A stretch of DNA of 64,000 nt from assembly GCF_003602275.1 (NCBI RefSeq), contig NZ_QZVT01000011.1:24767-88766 (forward strand), given 5' to 3'. This DNA is from Arthrobacter cheniae (GTDB taxonomy: Bacteria; Actinomycetota; Actinomycetes; Actinomycetales; Micrococcaceae). A model generated the notes under the pieces. That model was given only the letters and a program-made list of their open reading frames with translations. It was not told the DNA's origin and did no database searches. The position numbers and the translations under genes were made by a program. Positions 57,670 through 64,000 of the stretch are shown piece after piece. The number at the start of each line of letters is the position of its first letter. Positions within the stretch are counted from its first letter, which is position 1.

Positions 57670-58577
57670 GGCCTTCCTTGCTGATGGATGGATAACGTTG
57701 CTGGTGTGCTGGGCGGCGCGGCTTCAGGGGCGGCCGGTTGAGCGGCGTTCCCGGGAGCGTCCGGGCTGGCCGGTGCGGCGTGAGCCGCCGTCGTCCGTCC
57801 CAGGGGTATGTGGGTCGTGCAGACGTGACCGCCACCGGCCAAGGTGGAGAGGCGGCGGACGTCGACGCCGAGCAGGCGGGCGAACACGCCGGTCTCCTGC
57901 TCGCAGAACGCAGGGAAGGCGGAGGCCAGTCCCTGGATGGGGCAGTGTCCCTGGCAGAGCTGGACGCTGGGCATCGCGGATCGGATGGCATGTGGGGCGG
58001 TACGGGCTCCGCGTCCCTGGGGAAGTCCGACGGTCTTGGTGGACCCGACGAAGCCGTCCGTGCTCAGGGCCCCTGCGAGGGCACGTGCACGCGCCTCCAC
58101 ATCCGGGCCTGCGGCCTCGACGAGGGGACGGTAGCGCTCCTCCATTCCGGAGAAGCGTATGCGGGCGAATTCCTCGATGGCCTCGGGACCTGCAGCTTCG
58201 CCGAGCTGGCTCAGGGCGGCTATGGCGATATCGAGGTAGTCGTTTCCCATTTTGGTCTGTCCGCGTCGGCTGAGGACGTAGCGACGGGCCGGGCGACCGG
58301 CGCCGGTCGCGGAACTCCGGACCCGCTTGACCTCGATGAGCCCGTCATGAGACAACGCATCCAGGTGGCGGCGCATGGCGGCCGGTGTGAATCCGAGGCG
58401 GTCGCCGAGCTCGGCAGCACTCACCGGACCGCGCTCGAGGACCGCCGACAGCACGCGGTCACGCGTGCGCTCGTCGGGGTCGGGGGAGACGATCTGCGCT
58501 GTCAGTTCAGGTTCCGGCGCGCTATGGGCCAGGACGCCACCGGAGGGCGCAACGGCGGCATGCGGTGTTGCGGTCAC
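57666..58577 (-). CDS. sufR: Fe-S sensing repressor SufR
   Basis: 303 residues from GTG 58577 (GGAAGGA upstream). Winged HTH of the ArsR/DeoR-like type ([20 protein letters not shown]), then a C-terminal sensor with Cys208, Cys212, Cys225 and Cys253 ([22 protein letters not shown]) that should hold a [4Fe-4S] or [2Fe-2S] cluster. The last about 45 residues are Pro/Ala-rich. Autoregulation through the inverted repeat at 58620-58639 is likely. First gene of the suf operon. Confidence 0.92.
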   Translation of the reverse strand: MTATPHAAVAPSGGVLAHSAPEPELTAQIVSPDPDERTRDRVLSAVLERGPVSAAELGDRLGFTPAAMRRHLDALSHDGLIEVKRVRSSATGAGRPARRYVLSRRGQTKMGNDYLDIAIAALSQLGEAAGPEAIEEFARIRFSGMEERYRPLVEAAGPDVEARARALAGALSTDGFVGSTKTVGLPQGRGARTAPHAIRSAMPSVQLCQGHCPIQGLASAFPAFCEQETGVFARLLGVDVRRLSTLAGGGHVCTTHIPLGRTTAAHAAPASPDAPGNAAQPAAPEAAPPSTPATLSIHQQGRP

Positions 58578-58619
58578 AGTCCGATCCTTCCGTTGGCGAC
58601 AAAATACACAACATAAGCA

Positions 58620-58639
58620 TGACGTAATGTATTCCGTCA
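58620..58639. promoter_or_regulatory. Candidate SufR operator
   Basis: TGACG-N10-CGTCA inverted repeat, 43 bp before the sufR start codon, overlapping possible -35 elements of the suf promoter (TTACGT; TATTTT near 58600 as -10). The AT-rich spacer (TAATGTATTC) stands out against the GC-rich surroundings. It may also influence the divergent ABC operon 68 bp away. Confidence 0.55.
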
Positions 58640-58694
58640 CACCACTTAGGCGAGGCTACCCATCAGGCACCCTTCGATGGACTACTACCTGACG

Positions 58695-58700
58695 TAGAAT
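58695..58700 (+). promoter_or_regulatory. -10 box of a leaderless ABC operon
   Basis: TAGAAT ends 6 nt before GTG 58707, so the transcript should begin at the start codon. An out-of-frame ATG at 58702 would be upstream of the RNA 5' end. Confidence 0.55.
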
Positions 58701-58706
58701 CATGGC

Positions 58707-59657
58707 GTGCCGACTACCGCCCCTGCCCTCGAGATCGATGGCCTGATCAAGGATTTCGGCCCCGTCGGCGCCCTCGACGGCCGGATGATGCGTGTGCTCG
58801 ACGGCGTGAACCTCCGTGCCCTGCACGGAGCGGTCACCGTGCTGCTGGGCGCGAACGGAGCAGGCAAGACGACGACCCTCGAGTGCGCACAGGGACTGCA
58901 GCGTGCCAACGGCGGGCTCGTGCGCCTTCTCGGCGAGGACCCTTACCGGGCATCGCCGCACCTCCGGGCGCGCGTCGGAGTCATGCTGCAGGACGGCGGA
59001 CTCCCGCCGTCGGTGCGCCCGCTCGCCCTTCTCCGCCATGTCGCGTCCATGTACAGCGCCCCCCTGCCCGTCGACGCCCTCGCCGAACGGCTCGGCCTCG
59101 ACGAATTCGGCGCCGTCTCCATCCGGCGGCTCTCCGGCGGGCAGAAACAGCGGCTGGCCCTCGCCTGCGCCCTCGTGGGTCGGCCGGAGGTCGTGTTCCT
59201 CGACGAGCCGAGCGCCGGACTCGACCCGCAGTCCCGCACCATCGTGTTCGACCTCATCCGTGAGCTCCGAGCCGACGGACTCGCTGTGATCCTCACGACG
59301 CACCTGCTCGACGACGCGCAGAGACTTGCCGACTACGTGTACATCGTCGAAGGTGGCCGGACCGTCGCAGAGGGTACGGTCGCCGAGCTCACGGCGGACA
59401 AGGACTCCGACGGCGTGCGCGAGCTGCGGTTCGACACGGTGCCCGGGCTCACGCTCCCGCCCGAGCTCCTCCCCCACCTGCGCCAGCTCGAATCGGAGCC
59501 CGGGCAGTACGTCCTTCGCGGAGAACTCACCGCTTCCGACGTAGCACACCTCGCCCAGTGGTGGGCCGCATGCGGAGTCATGCCCACGACCATCTCCCTG
59601 GCCCCCCGCTCCCTCGAGGACGTCTTCCTCGACATCTCCGGACGGAGCATCCGATGA
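58707..59657 (+). CDS. ABC exporter ATP-binding protein
   Basis: 316 residues. DrrA/CcmA-type domain: Walker A LGANGAGKTTTLECAQGL, RVGVMLQDGGLPPSVRPLAL Q-loop region, signature RRLSGGQKQRLALACALVG, Walker B VVFLDEPSAGLDPQS, switch TTHLLDDA. The C-terminal about 90 residues are a soluble extension ending SLEDVFLDISGRSIR. Overlaps the permease by ATGA. In M. tuberculosis the equivalent genes (Rv1458c-Rv1456c) also lie between sufR and ctaB; the substrate is unknown. Confidence 0.88.
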   Translation: MPTTAPALEIDGLIKDFGPVGALDGRMMRVLDGVNLRALHGAVTVLLGANGAGKTTTLECAQGLQRANGGLVRLLGEDPYRASPHLRARVGVMLQDGGLPPSVRPLALLRHVASMYSAPLPVDALAERLGLDEFGAVSIRRLSGGQKQRLALACALVGRPEVVFLDEPSAGLDPQSRTIVFDLIRELRADGLAVILTTHLLDDAQRLADYVYIVEGGRTVAEGTVAELTADKDSDGVRELRFDTVPGLTLPPELLPHLRQLESEPGQYVLRGELTASDVAHLAQWWAACGVMPTTISLAPRSLEDVFLDISGRSIR

Positions 59658-60454
59658 GGGCGACGTCCGGTACGCAGGGCGCAGCGGTTACGTCGCCGTC
59701 GAGGGCGACGAGTGGATCTGCTGCCGGCCTGCCCGCGCGCATCCTGCGCCAAGGCGCGTACGAATCCCTGGCGATGCTCCGCAACGGGGAGCAACTGGTG
59801 CTCGCTATCGTCCTGCCGCTCCTGGCACTCGCGGCCCTGGTGATCACTCCGCTGCTGGACGCTCATGGACCCAGCCGCATCGACATCGCGGCGCCCGGCG
59901 TACTCGCCCTGTGCACCATGTCGACGGCCTTCACCGGCCAGGGTATCGCCACGGGCTTCGACCGGCGATACGGCGTCCTCCGCTTCCTGTCCACGACACC
60001 ACTCGGCCGATCCGGACTGATCCTCGGCAAGGCGGTAGCCGTCGTCGCGGTCCTGGCCGTCCAGCTCGTGGTGATCGGTGGTGCGGCCGTGCTGCTTGGA
60101 TGGTCCCCCCGGCCCGAGGGTATTCTGCCGGCGGCACTCCTGCTGCTCGTCGGATCCGCTGCCTTCACCGCACTGGGTCTCCTGGTGGCCGGCACCCTCC
60201 GCCCGGAGGCCACACTCGCCGTCACCAACCTGGTGTGGATACTCCTCGCCGCCGCCGGAGGAATCCTCATCCCGGCATCGGGCCTTCCCACCGCCGTCGA
60301 GCCGCTCATCTCCGTCCTGCCGTCCGCTGCTCTCGGCGACGGCCTGCGGAGCGCCCTGCTGGACGGCGTCCTCGATCCCATCGCGTGCCTCGTGCTTCTC
60401 GCCTGGGCCTCCCTCGCTAGCCTGGCGGCCATCCGCTGGTTCAAATGGAGCTGA
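59654..60454 (+). CDS. ABC exporter permease
   Basis: 266 residues from ATG 59654. ABC-2 type, six hydrophobic segments after a 40-residue polar N-terminus. GFDRRYGVLRFLSTTPLGRS is the coupling loop between TM2 and TM3, and LIPASGLPTAVEPLISVLPS lies before the last helix, as in DrrB/NodJ permeases. Followed by ctaA after 4 nt with GGAG inside its own 3' end. Co-transcribed with the ATPase. Confidence 0.85.
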   Translation: MRATSGTQGAAVTSPSRATSGSAAGLPARILRQGAYESLAMLRNGEQLVLAIVLPLLALAALVITPLLDAHGPSRIDIAAPGVLALCTMSTAFTGQGIATGFDRRYGVLRFLSTTPLGRSGLILGKAVAVVAVLAVQLVVIGGAAVLLGWSPRPEGILPAALLLLVGSAAFTALGLLVAGTLRPEATLAVTNLVWILLAAAGGILIPASGLPTAVEPLISVLPSAALGDGLRSALLDGVLDPIACLVLLAWASLASLAAIRWFKWS

Positions 60455-60458
60455 CGAC

Positions 60459-61430
60459 ATGACCCTTCCCGCGCTCTCCCGATTTACCGACGCTCTACCC
60501 CGGACGACCGCGCCACTCGTGCGCCGCCTGGCCATCGCGTCCCTGGTCTCGCAGATCGCCATCGTCGTGACCGGCGGTGCGGTGCGGCTCACGGCCTCGG
60601 GGCTAGGGTGCCCGGAATGGCCGCGCTGCACGCCGGAGTCGATCGTGACCACGCCCGAGATGGGCTTCCACGGCGTGATCGAGTTCGGCAACCGGCTCCT
60701 GACCTTCGTGCTCGTCATCATCGCGGTCGCCATGATCGTGTCCGTGCTGGGCCTGCGGCGGGAGCGCAAGGACCTGTTCCGCCTGTCCGTCGGACTCTTC
60801 CTCGGCATCCCGGCGCAGGCCGTCATCGGCGGCATCACCGTGTGGACCGGCCTGAACCCGTGGGTCGTGGGACTCCACTTCATCGTCTCGATGATCCTCG
60901 TGGCGCTCGCGACCGTCCTCGTCGATCGCGCCCGCCTGTCCACGGAGCAGTACCGGCTCCGTCGCGCACCGGCCGCCCCTCCCCTGCTGCGGCAGCTCCT
61001 CGTCACCTCGACCGTGCTGACGTCGGTCGCCGTCGTCCTCGGCGTGATCGTGACGGGATCCGGGCCACACGCAGGAGACCAGGGCGCCGCCCGGAACGGG
61101 CTCGACTCCGATCTCATGACACGGCTCCACGCGCTACCGGTCTACCTGCTCGTGGCCACGGTGGCGCTCGCCGTCGTCGTCGCCTACCGCGCCCAGGTCG
61201 AGGGGAAGCTGCGCAGGGCGCTCCTCCTGCTGGCCGCCGTCGTGCTCGCCCAGGGAGCCATCGGCTATACCCAGCACTTCCTGCACCTGCCGGTCGTCCT
61301 CGTGGCGCTGCACATGCTCGGGGCGTCGCTGCTCATGTCGGCGGCGATCCACGCGCACTACACGGGGACCACGCGGAGGACCCTTCCCGGCAGTACCGCG
61401 CAATCAAGGCTCCCGCAGGCCGTCGCCTAG
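60459..61430 (+). CDS. ctaA: Heme A synthase CtaA/COX15
   Basis: 323 residues from ATG 60459. Oxidises the C8 methyl of heme O to make heme A for aa3 oxidase. Eight transmembrane helices in two four-helix bundles. Heme-ligand motifs: VTGGAVRLTASGLGCPEWPR (Cys loop), EFGNRLLTFVLVII with nearby His in MGFHGVIEFGNR, VVGLHFIVSMIL, LMTRLHALPVYLLVA and VALHMLGASLL. Slightly long C-terminal tail. Last gene of the ABC-ctaA operon. Confidence 0.92.
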   Translation: MTLPALSRFTDALPRTTAPLVRRLAIASLVSQIAIVVTGGAVRLTASGLGCPEWPRCTPESIVTTPEMGFHGVIEFGNRLLTFVLVIIAVAMIVSVLGLRRERKDLFRLSVGLFLGIPAQAVIGGITVWTGLNPWVVGLHFIVSMILVALATVLVDRARLSTEQYRLRRAPAAPPLLRQLLVTSTVLTSVAVVLGVIVTGSGPHAGDQGAARNGLDSDLMTRLHALPVYLLVATVALAVVVAYRAQVEGKLRRALLLLAAVVLAQGAIGYTQHFLHLPVVLVALHMLGASLLMSAAIHAHYTGTTRRTLPGSTAQSRLPQAVA

Positions 61431-61491
61431 GCTCATGACGCCCACGCCACTCGCGCCGCCATCAGGGCCGGTGGTAACGAAATCGAATCGC

Positions 61492-62391
61492 TCAGTCGTC
61501 GTCGAACTCGGTCTCGAGCACATCGAGGAGGCGGCCCAGCTCGCGCAACTCGGACCCCGGGCTCGGCAGCAGCGGAGGCCTCGGATCACCGGCAGCGATC
61601 CCGCAGGCCCGCGCCAGCAGATGGAGACCGCTGATCTTCCTCAGGCCCGTGACGTGGTCCACCAGTGGACCGAGGACGTGCCGCACGCGGTCCACCTCGC
61701 GCTGGTCCCCGGCGACGACGGCAAGGCGCAGGCGCGCGTAGTACTTCGGGAGGATCGCGGCCGGGCCGCTGTGCCACGCATCAGCCGGAACCTCGCCCGT
61801 CAGCATGAGGACGTCACCACTCACCCCGTGGCTGAAGGGGCCGGGAACGAGGGCCTCCAACTCGCGGTGCCGTGCGTTGAAGGTCTGCGCGTCTGGCGCC
61901 GTGTCCTTGAAGGCGACCACCTGGGGGATGGCGGCGAGTTCGGCGACCACCTGCAGGGAATAGTCGAACTGGGTGGTACCCGGGTTGTTGTACAGGCAGA
62001 TCGGAAGGTCCGTCGCGGCGCAGACCGCGCGCACCTGAGCCAGTACCTCGTCATCCGTAAGGGGTACGTAGGAGACAGGAGAGAGCACGAGTCCCGCAGC
62101 GCCCGCCGCTTCGGCGTCGACGGCCGCCTCGAGTACCTCCCGGGTGCCGACGGAGCTGATACCCACAGCAACCGGCACCCGGCCGGCGACGGCGTCGATC
62201 GCGGTCCTCGCGACCTCCGCGCGTTCCCCCCGGTCGAGGTAGGCGAAGCTGCCCGAGGATCCGAGGACCGTGATCGCGTCGACGTCCGCAGCCGCGAGAC
62301 CCTCGATGTGGTTGTGGAGGTCCCCGTGCGAAACGGAACCGTCCTCATGGAAGGGTGTGACGGGGTAGGCGATCAGGCCGGTGAAGTCCAT
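61492..62391 (-). CDS. DapA-family aldolase/dihydrodipicolinate synthase homologue
   Basis: 299 residues. TIM-barrel class I aldolase. Family residues: GSSGSFAYLDRGER (phosphate/carboxylate loop; in DapA usually GTTGE), catalytic Tyr in CLYNNPGTTQFD and Schiff-base Lys in QVVAFKDTAPD. Substitutions in the first loop suggest it is not the biosynthetic DapA but an NAL/KDGDH-type lyase. Leaderless: TAGGCT ends 7 nt before the ATG. It splits the ctaA-ctaB neighbourhood. Confidence 0.82.
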   Translation of the reverse strand: MDFTGLIAYPVTPFHEDGSVSHGDLHNHIEGLAAADVDAITVLGSSGSFAYLDRGERAEVARTAIDAVAGRVPVAVGISSVGTREVLEAAVDAEAAGAAGLVLSPVSYVPLTDDEVLAQVRAVCAATDLPICLYNNPGTTQFDYSLQVVAELAAIPQVVAFKDTAPDAQTFNARHRELEALVPGPFSHGVSGDVLMLTGEVPADAWHSGPAAILPKYYARLRLAVVAGDQREVDRVRHVLGPLVDHVTGLRKISGLHLLARACGIAAGDPRPPLLPSPGSELRELGRLLDVLETEFDDD

Positions 62392-62461
62392 GACTGCCAG
62401 CCTAGGGGAACAGCGGTCCCCCGGCGCTCGCTCGCTGTCGGACCTGCCCCGGCCGTCGGGA

Positions 62462-63406
62462 TCAGGGCAGAACTGCCGATCCGACGAACGGGTCGACGGC
62501 CAGGGCCAGGAAGAGGACCGTCAGGTAACTGATGGACCCGTGGAAGACCTTCATGGCGGCCTTGTTGGTCAGCTCGCCCTGCTGCGCGAGGGAGTACAGG
62601 CGATGGGACTCGCGGATGAACCACGCACCACCGATGACGGCGGCAACGGAGTAGACCCAGCCGGCCCCGGCGGGGATCAGCAGGAGTGAGCATGCTGCCA
62701 TCGCCCACGCGTAGAGGACCACCTGGACCGAGACGACGCGCGCGCCGGCGATGGCGCCGAGCATCGGCACGTTGGCCGCGTTGTAATCGTCGCTGTACTT
62801 CATGGAAAGCGGCCAGTAGTGCGGCGGTGTCCACAGGAAGATGATGAGGAACAGCACGACGGCGGGCCAGTCCACCGAGTTCGTGACCGAGGCCCAGGCG
62901 ATGAGGACGGGCATGCACCCTGCGGCCCCGCCCCAGACTATGTTCTGGGAGGTGCGGCGCTTGAGCACCAGGGTGTACACGACTACGTACAGGAAGATGG
63001 CGGCGATCCCGAGCATGCCCGCCAGCGGATTCGCTCCGAACCAGAGCACCCCGATCGCGACGATGCCGAGGATCCAGGAGAAGACGAGGGCTTCACGGGG
63101 CGTGACCTCACCCGTGACGAGCGGCCGGTTCTCGGTCCGGTGCATCAGCTTGTCGATGTCACGGTCGATGTAGCAGTTGAAGGCTCCTGCGCTACCGGCG
63201 GCAAACGCTCCGCCGACCATCGTCGCGAGAATCAGGCCGAGCGGAGGGAACCCGCCCTGGGCGAAGATCATGGTGGGAAGAGTGGTCACCAGGAGAAGCT
63301 CGATCACGCGGGGCTTCGTCAGAGCGAGGTATGCCTTCGCTTTGCGTCCGAAACCCTGACGGGCCTGCGGGGAACGCGCCGGAGCAGGAACCTGCTGGGT
63401 CTTCAC
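62462..63406 (-). CDS. ctaB: Protoheme IX farnesyltransferase CtaB
   Basis: 314 residues, GTG start. UbiA-type prenyltransferase converting heme B to heme O. Asp-rich motif in [20 protein letters not shown] (DxxxD) and the second in [10 protein letters not shown] region after [11 protein letters not shown]; about nine helices. The -10 TATGAT (63454-63449) gives a 43-nt leader, and a TACACCGTGTA palindrome sits just upstream. Divergent from tkt as in M. tuberculosis. Confidence 0.94.
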   Translation of the reverse strand: MKTQQVPAPARSPQARQGFGRKAKAYLALTKPRVIELLLVTTLPTMIFAQGGFPPLGLILATMVGGAFAAGSAGAFNCYIDRDIDKLMHRTENRPLVTGEVTPREALVFSWILGIVAIGVLWFGANPLAGMLGIAAIFLYVVVYTLVLKRRTSQNIVWGGAAGCMPVLIAWASVTNSVDWPAVVLFLIIFLWTPPHYWPLSMKYSDDYNAANVPMLGAIAGARVVSVQVVLYAWAMAACSLLLIPAGAGWVYSVAAVIGGAWFIRESHRLYSLAQQGELTNKAAMKVFHGSISYLTVLFLALAVDPFVGSAVLP

Positions 63407-63871
63407 AAGGCAACACTTTCGTTTCTTCCGGAGTAAAAGACAGTGCCCATCATACCCTTTTACACCGTGTAGAAATCGGAGCCCTTTCCGCTTCCGCCGC
63501 CGCCGTCGTCGTGATCGCCCGCGCCGACGTCCGCTCCCTCGTTCCCCTTCGCTGCCGCCGCCCTATGGCGGCGGCAGCGATGGAAGGCACTGAACCGACA
63601 ATGGGGAGTCGTTACGCGTCCCGCGCAATGTCCTGGTGTGAGGAACGACATTCTTCGACTCCCACGGCCCAACGCAGGCCCGAAGGGATAGTGTGGTTTG
63701 AAAGCCCACTGTGGAAGCATGCCCGGAATGAGTCACCCGGGCTCAGTGCTGTCTCCGGTCGGAGCCGAACTTTGCAGGATTCAATGGTGAACGGCCAGCC
63801 TGACGGCGTGCCTGGAGGCATTTCCCGTCAACAGCTAGATGGCCGTTCCGGACAGAGAGGGGCCCGGAAAC
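63407..63871. promoter_or_regulatory. 465-bp divergent ctaB-tkt regulatory region
   Basis: No gene is visible. It holds the ctaB -10 TATGAT (63454-63449), a palindrome TACACCGTGTA within TTTTACACCGTGTAGAAA (63458-63475), and a 12-bp perfect hairpin GCTGCCGCCGCC/GGCGGCGGCAGC with loop CTAT (63551-63578). AGAGGGG upstream of GTG 63872 is the tkt ribosome site. Confidence 0.6.
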
Positions 63872-64000
63872 GTGCCACAGACGCAACAGCAGGAATTGAC
63901 CTGGACCGAGCTTGATCAGAGGGCGGTTGATACGGTTCGTGTTCTGGCCGCGGATGCGGTGGAGAAGGTGGGGAATGGGCATCCGGGGACGGCGATGAGT
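63872..64000 (+). CDS. tkt: Transketolase, N-terminal part
   Basis: 43 codons, truncated by the window end. Pentose phosphate pathway enzyme, thiamine diphosphate dependent. DQRAVDTVRVLAADAVEKVG and the invariant NGHPGTAMS (His contacting ThDP) identify it. GTG start, AGAGGGG 12 nt upstream. Codon use is unusual: third positions are mostly G or T and only 3 of 43 end in C, unlike the C-rich neighbours. Confidence 0.9.
   Translation, partial: MPQTQQQELTWTELDQRAVDTVRVLAADAVEKVGNGHPGTAMS

Noticed and set aside
59333..61117. 594-codon minus-strand frame opposite the ABC exporter and ctaA
   Set aside because: Low-complexity Arg/Ser/Gly product, covers three well-supported genes on the plus strand.

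Overview
The window is a piece of a high-GC actinobacterial chromosome, most likely from the Micrococcaceae (Arthrobacter sensu lato). The evidence is a Pup-proteasome locus, a mycothiol ligase (MshC), the SufR-B-D-C type Fe-S operon, a heme A / cytochrome oxidase assembly block, GlgM/GlgC and many GTG starts. Several gene orders match what is known from Mycobacterium tuberculosis: sufR/ABC/ctaA/ctaB/tkt, htdX-fabG4-fadA2, and divergent glgM/glgC. The species cannot be fixed from sequence alone.

Layout. 1-5480 (minus): pafA (cut by the window edge), prcA, prcB, pup, dop and arc, a compact pupylation/proteasome operon. 5736-13045: trmI, a CBS-domain site-2 protease, a HAD phosphatase, a PAC2 protein, mshC-uppP and a divergent aldo/keto reductase with an altered active site. 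13128-18021: two small conserved proteins, an acyl-CoA dehydrogenase, an M20 peptidase and an MFS exporter.

18022-25441 is a decayed, accessory-looking stretch bounded on the right by tRNA-Leu(GAG). It holds a broken DrrA/DrrB-like ABC gene pair, the tail of a sugar-binding protein ending at a strong hairpin, two broken tyrosine integrases (one directly beside the tRNA), one intact GT-C-like membrane protein, a calcineurin-like phosphoesterase and small orphans. I read it as the residue of at least one tRNA-targeted island.

25707-35820: an M50B protein, kynureninase, a secreted trypsin-like protease, and a beta-oxidation type cluster (MaoC hydratase, high-molecular-weight FabG, thiolase, TetR regulator, acyl-CoA oxidase). 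35905-50961: glgM/glgC, a transglutaminase remnant, pepN, a domain-permuted lipoate ligase, type B L31, an rRNA/tRNA methyltransferase, an ABC ATPase, serB, two SDR genes, DUF3099, SURF1 and an ABC-F protein. 51003-53174: a complete biotin ECF transporter (bioYMN) behind an unusual structured leader. 53275-58577: sufT, sufC, a Rieske ferredoxin, sufD, sufB, sufR, without sufS or sufU. 58707-64000: an ABC exporter, ctaA, a DapA-like lyase, ctaB and the start of tkt.

The strongest window-wide pattern is promoter architecture. At least eleven genes have a TANNNT box ending exactly 6-7 nt before the start codon, which is the signature of leaderless mRNAs, and it fixes several start codons. I found no clearly new multi-gene system. 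The most promising unexplained signals are the bioY leader RNA, the aldo/keto reductase lacking most of its catalytic tetrad, the permuted lipoate ligase, and the integrase/tRNA scar.
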